A DNA stretch of 64,000 nucleotides from Gordionus sp. m RMFG-2023 (GCF_954871325.1 NC_088775.1:86405561-86469560), one strand, 5' to 3'; counted from the first letter of the stretch, positions 46,701-59,424 are shown. Notes: generated by a model from the sequence alone, not told the origin. Numbers and translations are program-made.

Positions 46701-49700
46701 ATAAAATTAAAATTTTTGTCAATTTAAAAAAACTTATATTTTTGAGTATCATTTATTTATATTAAAAAAAAAATTAATACGGAAAATAAAATAGGGTGTA
46801 CCATCAGCTGATTTTTAATTAACGGTGCTTCATGCATTTTTAATAAATGAATCACCACTCTAGGCAGACTGGTCATCAAGGCAATGCAAAAAAAGGATCT
46901 ATTAAAAGTCATAATAGGTCTCCGCTATGTGCGTCTCACTAGTTCTTGTAACCAAATGCGAACAACTAGGGCTTCTTTGCCTCAATTATCTTGCTAATAT
47001 CTTCATATACTGTATCGCCGATAATTGGTAGATATGAGACTATAGGGCTAAAAAAAATATATATAGCTAAATTTTATATGATTTATTTTCTCTGAAATAA
47101 AACAAGGTAACATTTGAAGGTAATGCAAAACATAATCATTCCAAAAATTAGTCATTTTTATGATGCCCAAGGAATTTCTAATTAAGAACTCCTAGACCTA
47201 TAATAAACGTATATATATACCTCACAAGTTTTATTTTTCTTATAGTTGTTATCTACTACATTATATTGAGTTATTTAAATTTGAAGGGTCATTTTAATTG
47301 GTTGGTATTATGCTGAATTAGCTATTTTCCTAAAATATTCATTTTAATATTTTTTTTAATAAATAATTTATAATTTTCCTTATAGGTAAAAGCGTTGCAA
47401 GTTGTATTGTACTCAGAGGATAAAGTTATCCCTATAATGAAGGTATGGAAATGGGTGTTTGAAAGACGATTAAGTGATGTAGCATGCTGTATATGGGTAA
47501 GGACTTTACTAGAAAGATTCTGGGATAAATAAAAGGATAGTTTAGAATGATTAGGCGAGACTATATACCAGAAGTCATTTTCTGATATTTAAAGAAAAGG
47601 CATAGGAAGAGCATGTAAAGGTGATAAAGATTAAGGAATATGTATGATATCAACGAAAGATAATTGGGAACACAGCAGGGATATCTAGATGTTTTAAGAT
47701 TTAAGTAATTTTTTTTAAAATTACCTTTTATTTTTGCATTTCTCAAGGTTAAAATTACCATAGAATTTTTACCGATCATTGTATTTTGTGTGATAGGGGA
47801 AAGTCAGAATTAGAAGCATATTTGTCATTATTTATGGTTTGAAGGAGGACTATAAATTGTAGACGTTTTAAGTCCACTATTTCAGTGTAAATAAACGATT
47901 TTGGGTAACTTTGTGATAAAATAAAAACGACCTGAATTTTGAGAGAAATATGCAGTGTTTGGTAGATAAGAGATTATACCGGAAATTGTGGCCTAGAAAT
48001 TGGGGGTGATGTACTATTGACTTACTAAGACGAGGGAAACGTTGGTAGTATAATGAATACTTAACACTCTGTGCAAGACCCAGAAATATTAGAAAGAGAC
48101 AAGGTGAATAGGTTGAGTCTGAATTTATTTAGAGATCGTAGGTAAAGGTGGAGAGAAGACTTCCTGAAACAAAAAGATGAGAACTTAAAAACAAATGATA
48201 AAATTATTCAAGATTTGAGATTTCTGAATGGAGCTGAATATGATGAGAGATATTAATGAGTAGAGGAGAAGAATACAGGTGTAAATAGTTTCTAATTTAT
48301 GTTTAAATGGATAATATCAAATTTTCAATATGATTTAAGTATATAAATTTATTTTTTTGATATTTTAAAGGTCCAATAGTCAGCTTACTACTGAAACGAT
48401 ACAATTGGAGGGTATTGCTTATTTCTGGAGGTCTCCTTAATGGACTCGGTCTTTCGCTTTCCTTTTTCGCTAACTCTATATATTTCTTGAACATATCAAT
48501 AGGATTCTTAGTGGGTAAGAGATTATACTTTATTATTTCATCCGAAAATTTTAGAATTGAGTTGTTTAACTCCTATAATTATATATACACTGTATATGTT
48601 ACTACAACCTACAATGTTTGTAATCTAGATAAAAACTTATATTGTCTAAATTCATATTTAAGTTAATCCTTGCAATTTATGTATATAATTCAAAAATTCT
48701 TGAATAAATTGTCTGAAATATTTATAGATAGCTCTTTTTCCAACATTAGAATACAGTAGTGTTGTTAAACGGCTAAATTAATGTTTTATTCAAAAAATAT
48801 TATGCAAGTCCAAAGATTTTGCTCATAGTTGACAGGATTTGAACATCTATTAGCGAAATCTCGAGGCTTAGGCAATATTTTTCTGGCTAAAATATTGAGT
48901 TGACCGTTTTTAAAAATCGGCTCGAATCGAGTCGTTTATCAACATTAGAATACAGCGTCACCTGAGAATTATATTATTCTATCTCCATTTCATTAAAGGA
49001 AAAGATTCACAAAATGGCTATTTTTCGTCTTTAAATTATTTATTTAACACTTTTTAAATTTGATAAAAAAAATTTGAAATTGTGTTATTTTTTTTATCTT
49101 CAAAATTTATAAATTTCGTCGCCTGAGAATTATATTATTCTATCTCCATTTCTTTAAAGTAAAAGATTCACAAAATGGCAATTTTTCGTCTTTAAATTAT
49201 TTATCTAACGCCTTTTTTAAAATTTGATAAAAAAATTTTGAAATTGTGTTATTTTTTTTCAAAATTTATAAATTTCGTCGCCTGAGAATTATATTATTCT
49301 ATCTCCATTTCTTTAAAGTAACAGATTCACAAAATGGCTATTTTTCGTCTTTAAATTATTTATCTAATACTTTTTAATTTTGATAAAACTACATCATTTG
49401 AAATTGTATTATATTTATTTATCTTCAATATATAAATTTCGTTGCCTGAGAATTATATTATTCTATCTCCATTTCTTTAAAGTAAAAGATTCACAAAATG
49501 GCTATTTTTCGTCCTCAAAAAGCGAACCTTAATAATTGTGATCTAAAAATTTGCTATTTGATATTTTTTGTCTGAATAAATATAGAAATTCTCTTGGTTT
49601 ATTTGTGAAAAGTCGTATTTTATTAGCAAGATTTCTTTAAAATACAAAAATGTTGAAGGCGAAAAATGCCCGTCTAGTAGAAGTCATCAACTGGAGTGAA

Positions 49701-52700
49701 TAAAAAGTTTTTAAAATTGTTTGTATTTGTTTATCTTTTATAAATTTCAGCCTGTGATTATTAATATTGAAATCTCTATGTCTTGAAGGTGAATGATGCA
49801 CAACACATGTGCTAGTCTTCATATGAGTGATTTGCCTAAGGCCTTCAAGGTATGGTTGTCATACCATTTGAGGTCTTAAACCATCTATCTTCGAAATGTA
49901 TAAATTTGATGGTTCGAGATTGTTTAGTCTCCATTTCTTTAAAGTAAAAGATTCACAAAATGGCAATTTTTCGTCTTTAAATTATTTATCTAACGCCTTT
50001 TTTTAAATTTGATAAAAAAAATTTGAAATTGTGTTATTTTTTTTATCTTTAAAATATATAAATTTCGTCGCCTGAGAATTATATTATTCTATCTCCATTT
50101 GTAAAAGATTCACAAAATGGCTATTTTCGTCTTTAAATTATTTATCTAACGCCTTTTTTAAAATTTGATAAAATCTTTTAATATTGTGCTATTTAATTTT
50201 TTTTTCAAAATTAATTAATATATTTTTTAATAAATTTCATCCTTTGAGAATTATATTATTCTAATCAAAAAATCTTAAACTTTTATAATATATAAAATTA
50301 ACTATAGCTAGACCTGTGCGCCGGCCTGCCGTTGCTAGGCCACCAACCATTTTTGGTTACGCCGAAAACGCCGCCGTTTGAGAAAATCACGCCAGCGCGC
50401 CGCCGATTTTTATGTTGGCGGCGCACGGCCGGCGCAGAAATTTCTTTCATATTTTACTTTTTATTCCATTAATTTTTTAATGTCAATCAGGATTTTGATG
50501 AATTTTTATTTTCTACTATTTTAAAATCATAATTATATTGACTCATTATAGAAATCAATCAATCAAAAATCTAAAATTCCAAAAGTTACCATAATTTTAC
50601 ATATTTTTAAAATGGATGTATCTACATTTAATAATTCTATAAATAATTTTAGTATCCAAACTGATAATAAAAAATCCATAGTCTGGAAATTTTTTGCAAA
50701 AGAATTAGAGAAATTATTACTGCTCTAAGATATAAAACTGCAGAGGTTGAATTTGAATTCGAGGAATATCAAAGAAAATGTCTAAGTACAATAGATTTAA
50801 CATTCGGACATGTTAGATCTTAACCGTTTTCAAATTGGCAATTCCAATTCTAATGATAATAATAATAACAATAATTCCACAAATGAAAACCTTAAAATTA
50901 AATGTCCCAAGCCCAACACATTGGCATAGTATATTAATTATGCTAGAAAACATATCTGGATTAAATAAGGATTTAATTAATAATGTTTTGAAAAGAATTG
51001 GGAAGCACTTTCTCAAATTATGAATCTGAACTGGTAGAAAAACTATTAGCATTTCTTTCAAAATTTTCAGTATAAAAAGGGCCTCTTTAAACTTGACGTT
51101 ACTTTTTAGAAGTGAAATTGAAACACATTTAATAGTAAATGATAGTGATAGTATTGAAATTATTTTACTTAAGGAAAATATACTAAAAAAATTTGCCTCA
51201 CGATTTCCGGTTTGTAATCTGCAAATAATATTATATAAGTATATTCTTTTATTTTTTATTTAAAATTATCTAGGTATTGACTTCTCTTTTAGATCCAAGA
51301 TTTTAAAAATTGACAATTGTGTCAAAGTATTTAATAGAGCAAAATTGCTCAGCTTCAGAATTTTCAATAAAACATCTTAAACTTATAGAGAATGATGATA
51401 ATCAGGTAGTAAATATAGCTAATGAGGATGAAGATGAATTATTAAATTCAAGTTATTGGACAAAATTGGCAAATAAACATTCAACAAATATAAATTATGA
51501 TTCCAAGTTAGGTGATTTAGAACAAGAATGCCACAGTTTTCTTGGAGAATGACATTCTCAAGATATGGACGTTCTAAATTTTTGGAGAGAAAAGATGAGT
51601 GAACTTCCCAATCTTTCCATTCTCGTCAAAAAAATTCTTTGCATTCCGGCGAGTAGCACACCTAGTGAAAGAGTTTTCTCTACCGACGTTAAATTCAAGG
51701 AGATCATCATTATGTCCCAAATAAAATAATTTTTTACACATGATAATTATAAAATTACAAAATAGATTTTGGATATAATAAGTTTTCTATTAAATGAATA
51801 TTAAAAAATATGCCGAGATATCTGTAGAATAGCGTATATTTATTTGTTTTTTTAAAAAAAATTAATAAGCAATTAAAAAATTTATGTTATAAAAATTTAT
51901 AACTGCGCCGATTTACGCCGTTCGGCGCGCCGCCAGCCGTCGATTAGATTTTTGAAAAATAAGATCTCCTTATTTTTTTCCATTGTTAAAATTGTATAAA
52001 AAAATATCATATATTAAACATTGTGCCAGATAATGATAAAAATTATTATTTAACATTACTTATAGAAAAATAATATTTTATACACTGATAATCAATTTTA
52101 TAAATTAATTTTTTATATACTCCATGAAAATCTTATTTTTAAATTTGTAAGTTAGAATTTAAGTCTGTTGTCTTGTTTACATTAATTGGTAATTATTGTT
52201 ATTTTATTATACAATAATAATTTTGCATTTAAAGAGAATTTGTTTGAAGATGGAATAATATTTCTTAAAATAATAAAAATAAAATTTAGTATTTATTCTA
52301 TCTCCAGTTTTATGAGAATGAAAAAAAACGATTTAAGAAAAAAATCATGGTAATTTACATAATAAAGTGCTTAGGAAATAGCAAATCTACACATGCAAAT
52401 CAAAACATAAACAATACATTTTTAAAATTAACTTTCCTGTAAAGTTGGAAAAAGTGGAGATAAAATAATATGATTCTCAGGTAACGATTTATTATAATTC
52501 ATTTAACAAATCATTATCATACCAACTTTTAATATTTTATTAAAACAAGATTTTTTTAAAAACTATTTCAGTCTGATTTAGTCGTTTTATAAAAAAATTT
52601 TTTTTTTAAATCTAATAAAAATTAAAAAGGATTTGGATATGGATGCATGCATGTATCATCCGTAGTTGCCTTGGGGGCCTATTTTACCCGTCCAGCTGAA

Positions 52701-55700
52701 CGTAGTTTTGCTCAGGGAATGAATTTGGCCGGCGGTGGTCTAGGTACCCTTGTAATGCCGCTTATATCTTATAAATTGATAGCTAAATACGGATTTAGAG
52801 GAGCTTTTCTTATCATTGGAGCCCTCATGTTTCAAACAATAGTTTTTAGCTGTCTTATCCTGCCTTTTACCGCTCGTAGTTTACACTCAATTAATAAGGT
52901 TGTGGCAGCAATATTCTTATATATATACATTTGCTAAAACCATATGGTATATACCAGTTAGCAATTTATATCCTGGAAGGATTTATATTATTACATTATC
53001 CTTATTATTCAAATAAATTGCATGAATAGTAAAATCTTTTTGTAAAAACAGGTCCGAATTCCTATAGTGATAGGTGAATCCCAACCAATCATCCATCACT
53101 ATAATTTCATAAAATTTAATATCGATTATTTAATGCCAAAACACCCCATCAAGTAGAGCTTATAAAATTAACAACTATAAAGTAATTAATATTCTAAGGT
53201 AATAGAATATGATTGTGCTGGTTAGGGCATGTTTAAGAGATAAAAACTATGATGCCATATTTGAACCTCCAAATTTTAAATTTAATGGGAGAATGAGTTG
53301 CGATGAAAAATATCATATTTTATTTTTCTTTTTTGAATTTTGTTCGATCAGCTTTAATGTTAGTTACATGAACGCTTTTAATAGTTTAAATAAATTAAAG
53401 TCTATTTGGTTTTCTTTTCAATATTATAGGCAGAGTTGTTAAGGAGCGGTGCTACAGAAACGGCGCTACATTTTTTCAAAAACACATGGAGCACCCCTCC
53501 TTTTAGAATTGGAAAGCGGGAGCTAGCTCCTTTTAGGGCTGGAGTGGAGGAGCGCAGCTCCACCGCTCCTTTGAATTTAATGTATAAATTAAATTATTTT
53601 TTAAATATTAAATAATATTTATTAATTAATGTCACAACGACAGGTTTGTCATTGTGCATCAAAACCTAAATATAAAAATAGAAAACAAATATATATATAT
53701 ATATATAAAAGAAATTAATAATAATTAGGAATCACGAAATCATAAAATCAACTTTAATTCTTTATTCAAAATTATAATAGTAAAAATCATAAAAAATTAA
53801 ATAAAATAAAATAAATATAATTAAAAAAGTTAATAATTTTAAAAAAATCAAAGATTTCTTGTATCGTAAAAATTTTCTTTTTTATACTCTTTTCAATTTT
53901 CTTATAACTAATCATAACTATTCAAATATAATCTTTTTATCACGCGTTATAACAATAAATCCACAAAAATTCTTTATGCAAAATACATATAAAGTACAAC
54001 AAAATCCAAAAGAAATCTTTATGCAAATTAAATCTAACATTTACAACAATTAAAATTCAATAAAAATGAAATTTTATTAAATTTAAATTTATCCATTATT
54101 AAATGTTTAGCCGAGTTTTATATTGGTTTTTCATCTAATCATTTTAAATATTAAACATCAAGTTTTCCTTTTTATATTGAAAATTTTTTGGAAAATCTTG
54201 TAAGTCATATTAATATTCGTTTCATAGATATATAATAAAAAATAGTTTTAGATATTATGAATTTAGATATCATAGATGAAGAAATCGAATTTCCACTTCC
54301 ATCATACAAAAAATATTTTAAACTTCTAAAAGATGTTAATCCAAATGATCAGACAAATTACGGGCAAAATGTCTTTTGTGTTTAAATAAAACTATTTAAT
54401 TTTTAAAAGTGAGCAGCTTCAATCTAAAAAGGAATCTAAAAGTAAAAAATCTATCTTTTAAATACAAATTAATTTGGAAGATTTTTTTCGATTCCATGAA
54501 ATTGATCATCAGGAAGATAATATATTGGAAAAATATTTTTTAAATAATGATACCAAAATTACTATTTTTGATATATTCCCTGAATTAAAAAATATCTTTA
54601 TAAAATACAATACCCTGCTTCCCTCTAGTGCTCCTGTGGAGTGCCTATTTAGTATTGCAAAACAGGTCTTAGGGGAGAGGCGTGGATGTTTGATAGATTC
54701 TAATTTAAATTTATTACTTTTAAAAGATAATAAAAGGTTACAAATATTTTGATAGATAATTTCATATATTGATAAAAAAAATAAGATTTTATTTCATATA
54801 ACCTCTAAAAAATGAAAATCAAAGGAGAGATTACGGAGTGGCACTCCATTACTTGAAGCGGGAGCTAGCTCCTTTTAAAAATGTAGTAGCGAGAGCGGGA
54901 GCTAGCTCCTTTGGAGAAGGTAGGAGCGGGAGCTAGCTACTTTTAAAAAGGAACGTTAACAACTCTGATTTATCGGTTTTTCTAAACGCATAGGAAAGCT
55001 GTTATACAGATTTATCGCGATAAACCACATGTTTTGTTTACTAATTAACTTTAAACTTTCCTATATAAATTTAAAATGTTTGTATACTAATAGGTTAGCC
55101 GAGGTAGAGGGTAGTTGGAGGCAAGGAAAATATAAAAAAAATCTTAGTTATTGTAATGTAAAATGATTTATTTAATAATTTAATTTTAAATGAAACAATA
55201 TGGTTTATCGGGCCATTTAAAATTTCAATTTATCTATTAATTAATTTCAGCATATTTGTATAGAAAAAAAGCATTTTTGCGATAACTTAATAAGATTTTA
55301 ATAGAAGATCTTGTTTTCTATAAAATACTTTAAGTTTAAATAAATTAATAAAATATAGAAATTATGTCGATATAATACCAGGAAGTGATCTTGTTAGGTA
55401 TTTGCTAAATATCTAGTAATATAAATGTCATAACCATAATATGATTAAGTAGAGTATAGTAGTTAAGAGATAGGGATTTAGGAAAGATTGAATAAAGGGT
55501 GACTTAATAATCAAAAGGATGCCATATTCAAGATTTACTGTGAATTTAATATAAAGTAAATAATGAATCTATAATTATTTTTATATGATTTATATTTATT
55601 TTGATTGTATTAGAGAAGGGCTAATATAGATATGTTAGAATCATTTTAGAGCTTAAGAACTGAGTTAATTTGGCTGATGAGTATGTACTAAATTTGGAGG

Positions 55701-58700
55701 GGGTGGAGAAGGCTTGATATGGATTAGTGCGAGTTCTTAATATTTTAATAGATATGCGTCAATGGGGCTAGGTTTATTAATACATATTAGTTGACTATTA
55801 TAGTCATTCTCAATAAAACTATCATGTATTAAATAATCAAATAGGGAAAATTAAACACTTCATATATTTATTCTAGACACTGACAAAACCAGCTCATTTA
55901 GGGCTAAAAATAGACAATCAATTAAATTTAAATTTATTATTAGTGACACCCGAAGTATTGTTAAAGTATTTTGATCTATCAAATCATATGTTTCTTATCT
56001 ATATATCTTTTTTTTGTAAAAGTTTTAATTTTATTCTATAAAGTTGCATTGTCAGTCAGCTCGCATAAAAATTAGTAGGATTGTTTTTCTATAAAAATAG
56101 AAACTAGACTTAAATTTTAATATATTTCTTACCTTTCATTCGTAGTTAGTGCGAAAATACTTTTTATTTTTGTATTCTCCGTCGCGAATTCGCACAACTG
56201 TGAATGAAGAGTTGCATTGCTTACAGCAAGGATTCGTGGACAAGTATACGAGATATGCTGTATTTTTCGTATATTTTTATATACTTAACCGCGAAGCAAT
56301 AACAATTAATACAGGGTTAGGCTGTGATTTATAGTGAGTTTTTATTTTAAATATTATCAACAACTAGATTTTTTTTATATTTATATTGAATCTTTTAACA
56401 TTGACGCCATTCATTATCATTCCAAAATTTATGCGTTCGAAAATGTCATAAAAGTTATCGCTAACCACTATAACTTTTCTTAATAAGTGATTGGTATCAA
56501 TTTTTAAAAAGATACAAAATTTTAATAAAATATAGTTTTTGTTAATAAAAAATAATATTAATGGTCGATTTTTGAAAACAGCCCGATTAAGATTTTAACC
56601 AATATAATATTATGTAAAGCCTAGATATTTGGCAAATAGAGGTCGAATCCTTTCTACCATCTGTGAGCAAAATATCCAGGCTTAAATTTGATTAAAATCT
56701 TAATAGGTCTGTTTATTAAAATTGACCTAAATCAGACTGCTTAACAACATTTCCTCAATTTAAAAGATACAAATAAAAATCGAACCCGATTTTTGCTCTA
56801 AAAAAATCCCTACACAGAAGTTATCTTAATGCGAATAGATTCAATTAGTTTGATTTATATGTTTTTATATAAAATTATTTATTTAATATTCAAAAAGCCT
56901 AAGTCTCCATCTCGAAAAAAGTTTTTGAGAAACGCGGATGATATGACGGAACCTAAAGTTCTTGATGGAATTAAGAGTGGTACCAACGGAACAAATATAG
57001 TCAAAATTGCACCCCCGGAATTGAATAGCATAACTGACGAAGCAACGCAGGCAAATATAGATGAAAGCGATTTAGAGGATATTGATAAAGATCAGGTGGT
57101 AGATTTGGGTGACACTAACTCAATAATAAGTAACTAGAGATAACTTCATACGAATTAGATTGTATTGGTAAAAAAAAAAACTTTAAATCTTAAATATTAT
57201 TTTTAATGAATATGATATTCAAAATGTGGTTAAAGGTTTTAGTTCCAAATTTATAGTAAAGTAATTTACACGCAAATAATATATTTAATCAATTTTTTTA
57301 AAAAAACATAATATTGTGTTTCTAGACCTTTCCATACCCTTCCCTACTTTGCGCTCGCCACGATTACTTCTTTACATGGCCCAATCAGCTTTTTGGACCG
57401 CTTCCGTATTCATAGTCGTTCACTTGCTATTCGATTTTCTAATCACTGATCGGCACCTTCGTCCCCAGGTCCGCGCCGCCTTTCTTTTCACAATCCTAAT
57501 GACCAGCATGTTCGTGGGCAATATAACTGGGGCCCTTTTAGATACCTGTTTTATGTTTTGCAAAAAGGGTAAGGGTGGCAAGGAAAGAATTTCCTCCAGT
57601 ATATGTTCTTCAAATACTTTCAATTCTCTTTCGAAACGTTCCACTGAACTCCAACGCCCTAACTTAACTAAGAGCTGGATATTCATTGTCTGCACTTTAA
57701 TCCACGGGGCTATCGCCACGCCTCTTTTTTTGGCCACTCGCAGGTATGTTTATTATAAAACTAGTCTACTAAATAATTCCTATAACCAATAACATTCTAA
57801 CCTTATTTTATAAAAATTTAAGGTATGACCTGCTTTGTATTACGGCGGTGGCCTTCGGAATCCCTTGCGGAATTAAATTAGCCTTAGTTCCTACTATCTG
57901 CGTGGACCTATTTGGATTGGCTCATCTATCTCATGTTTATGGATATAGCATGATGGCCTCCGGAGTGGGTATTTTGATAAGCCCGCCTTTAGGAGGTCTT
58001 CTTATTTTAATTTTTTTTAGTAGTATATTAACTCAATATCATTATTCTATGCTATTATACATGAATCTTGAAATCATCCTATAAATAATTTCTAATTAGA
58101 GCTTCTATTCATTCTATTGTGGATATCTCTTTCAAATACTCCATTATTTAAACATATGCTTAAATTTTATTAACTTTAATTTAATTTGTCTTTAAATAGT
58201 TATTTAATTTAGATATTCTTTATTTTACTAAACACTATATAAATTTAATTAAATAATTCACATTATGCAGGTTTAACAATTTTTCACCCCTGGTTCAAAA
58301 TACTCTATTCTTATATGTTGTATAAACTTGCTTGACATAAGAGATTGCAAAATAGCTTTAGGCCGGGTCTGGTATGGTCTTTTTTTTAAGAAAAATAAGG
58401 TCAGGTCTCTATCTCTTTTTTTCTTTCTCTTTTACCATAGATATCTAAACATTTATAGAAGTTAAACTGTATCACTGACTTATATATTTACATTTGAGTT
58501 TTATATGTTAATGAATACTAATTATAAAACACCACTCAAGTCTAATTATTTATCTATTCAGTATCTTTTCTCAATTTTACATCCGATCAAGGTACGGATA
58601 CAAATTAGAAACAATCTCTGCCTTTCCTGCCTCAATAAATCCTTCTATTGGATATTATTTTACCCTATTTCATTTTGTTGTATCTTTCTATTAACTCGAC

Positions 58701-59424
58701 TATCTCGTCTAATCTCACACAACTTTCAATTAAATGTATAATGGGCAATTATCACGTGAAAACATTGCTCTTCCATATGCTGAAGCATTTTTACATTCTT
58801 GTTTCCACTCTTTTATATTGATAGCTCTTGTTATATTTATTCAAAATATACATTTTCTTACAAGATTCTCGCAAGTCATAATGGATTTCATTTTTAAAAT
58901 TTAATATGTTCATCTTAAATTTCTTTCTTCATATAGATCACCTTTATCCACATCACATTTGATAAAATTTTAAAACTTTCATTTATGATAATTAATATTA
59001 TTTCAGGGATTTCCTATATAATAAAAAAAATATAATTTAATTTTTTTTAAAAATATTATTAATTTTTCTTTACTATGTTTTCACCTCCTTCAATCAATTT
59101 TATAATATTTAGATTTGTAATTACTACAACATATTCCCGAATTTGTTTGTTTTATATTGGCATAACAAATAATTTACTCGTATTATATTTTTCCTCCCAA
59201 CAGGATATTTGGTCGATAAAACCAAGAGTTATCATGTTACATTTGCTCTGAGTGCCATTTTATCCGTTATATCTGCCATTTTTTTTACCATTCTTTTGAT
59301 TATCGCAAGCAATCAGAGGTCCGTAAGATATTTTAAAGTTAGTATCGTACCAAATGATGATGAAAATTTTAAAGTTCAAAGAAGTTATAATGATGGTATA
59401 TCACGACAAAGGTTATATTTATGA
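43756..59424 (+). CDS. SLC16-type monocarboxylate transporter (major facilitator superfamily), seven exons
   Basis: Plasma-membrane transporter of the proton-linked monocarboxylate family; the substrate cannot be told from sequence. Exons: 43756-43960, 48371-48514, 52630-52898, 56898-57129, 57326-57743, 57823-57995, 59204-59424. Phases agree at each junction; 1662 bp give 553 residues, within family size. The N-terminus DPDSPWSYVVLV corresponds to the PDGGWGWVV signature but lacks its glycines. TM1 (GTGMSFSVFFKALIDSF) is followed by a second repeat (LISGGLLNGLGLSLSFF). YFTRPAERSFAQGMNLAGGG matches the TM5 motif YFxRRxxAxGxxxAG. Exon 4 is the large acidic cytoplasmic loop (DESDLEDIDKDQ). Exons 5-7 form the C-terminal six-helix bundle, including PTICVDLFGLAHLSHVYG, ISPPLGGYLVDKT and a short tail. 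The donors of exons 3 and 6 (GTTGTG, GTCTTC) are weak. Three introns exceed 3.9 kb and are packed with repeats. AATAAA at 59436. Confidence 0.93.
44427..44628. mobile_element. GTTGTTAAACGGCTC miniature element in transporter intron 1
   Basis: About 202 bp from GATGTTGTTAAACTGCGCTC to GAGCCGTTTGATAACACTA, with AAAACGGCTAACCCAATATT and TATTTAACGAAGTCTCGGGC inside. No clear target duplication. Confidence 0.7.
44752..45159. mobile_element. hAT-like element, TIR CAGTGGCGTAGCTA, 408 bp
   Basis: Ends CAGTGGCGTAGCTA and TAGCTACGCCACTG are perfect inverted repeats, flanked by a perfect 8-bp duplication ATTAAGGC (44744-44751 and 45160-45167). The subterminal GGGGGTCTGGGAGGCGAA block is shared with 16139-17507. 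No coding capacity. It lies in transporter intron 1. Confidence 0.9.
46261..46312. repeat. Purine-rich G tract with quadruplex potential
   Basis: About 50 bp in which runs of five or more G are separated by single T or A bases, the longest being fourteen G. Four or more G runs with short loops match the usual quadruplex rule. It is an isolated GC island in transporter intron 1. Confidence 0.8.
46607..46877. mobile_element. Worn copy of the CTAGACTGACGATTCATT miniature family
   Basis: Left end CAATGAAACTTCCAAGACTG followed by ACGATTTATTC; right end AATAAATGAATCACCACTC followed by TAGGCAG. ACACGCCATTTTGG and ATCAGCTGATTTT are subterminal. About 270 bp, no target duplication preserved. Confidence 0.6.
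46885..48260 (+). mobile_element. LINE 3' remnant in transporter intron 1
   Basis: KAMQKKDLLKVIIGLRYVRL at about 46880-46940 resembles the post-reverse-transcriptase segment of LINEs (an alpha-helical QxxALRxIxG motif). About 900 bp later HCILCDRGKSELEAYLSLF resembles the C-terminal CxxC zinc-knuckle block of CR1/Jockey-like proteins. Between and after these are stop-riddled, less AT-rich sequences ending LRFLNGAEYDERY. Clade uncertain; dead. Confidence 0.5.
48757..48947. mobile_element. GTTGTTAAACGGCTC miniature element with intact 8-bp duplication
   Basis: 191 bp from TAGTGTTGTTAAACGGCTAA to GAGTCGTTTATCAACATTA, flanked by perfect GAATACAG (48749-48756 and 48948-48955). It abuts the satellite array that begins at about 48957. 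Confidence 0.9.
48957..50262. repeat. Tandem satellite, 155-165 bp monomer, interrupted array
   Basis: Monomers open with GTCGCCTGAGAATTATATTA and contain TTCTATCTCCATTTCTTTAA, AAAGATTCACAAAATGGC and TATTTTTCGTCTTTAAATTA. Starts lie at about 48957, 49120, 49277, 49440, 50068 and 50228, with a partial unit at about 49930. A unique interval (49515-49925) splits the array. One inverted partial monomer lies at about 52440-52490, beyond the hAT insertion. All within transporter intron 2. Confidence 0.88.
50310..51955 (+). mobile_element. hAT transposon with broken transposase and GC-rich ends
   Basis: Sharply GC-rich termini (GTGCGCCGGCCTGCCGTTGC at the left; CGGCGCGCCGCCAGCCGTC at the right) enclose an AT-rich body. 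From 50613 an open frame MDVSTFNNSINNFSIQ leads into KKSIVWKFFAKE, like the BED-type N-terminus of hAT transposases. At 51310-51552 an acidic stretch (EDEDELLNSSYWTKLANK) is followed at 51560-51720 by NFWREKMSELPNLSILVKK and PASSTPSERVFST, the hAT dimerisation motif. The frame is interrupted several times. The outer ends do not form a convincing inverted pair and no target duplication is clear, so one end may be truncated. Confidence 0.8.
53431..54967 (+). mobile_element. hAT derivative, TIR CAGAGTTGTTAA, with transposase tail
   Basis: 1537 bp with perfect 12-bp ends CAGAGTTGTTAA and TTAACAACTCTG. The 12-bp palindrome GGAGCTAGCTCC occurs once near the left end (53519) and twice near the right (54861, 54898), with a one-base variant at 54929; these are likely transposase-binding repeats. 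An open frame at 54253-54384 (MNLDIIDEEIEFPLPSYKKY) and one at 54474-54752 carry the C-terminal hAT motif LPSSAPVECLFSIAKQVLGE. The rest of the transposase is missing, so the element depends on help from elsewhere. Flanking octamers ATTATAGG and ATTTATCG match poorly. It lies in transporter intron 3. Confidence 0.85.
54968..56217. other. Transporter intron 3, remainder
   Basis: AT-rich, no feature recognised apart from the neighbouring palindromic element and a worn miniature transposon further right. Confidence 0.35.
56218..56300. repeat. Short palindromic element, GGCGAGGTATAC family (copy 3, worn)
   Basis: GGATTCGTGGACAAGTATAC and TATATACTTAACCGCGAAGC form imperfect complementary arms. 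A further CGTCGCGAATTCGC lies just upstream at about 56180. It is less regular than the copies at 27021 and 41746. Confidence 0.4.
56556..56752. mobile_element. GTTGTTAAACGGCTC miniature element, worn copy
   Basis: Recognised by GGTCGATTTTTGAAAACAG, ATTTTAACCAATATAATATT, CTGTGAGCAAAATATCCAGG and the right end CTGCTTAACAACATT. Left terminal repeat mostly lost. Confidence 0.55.
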
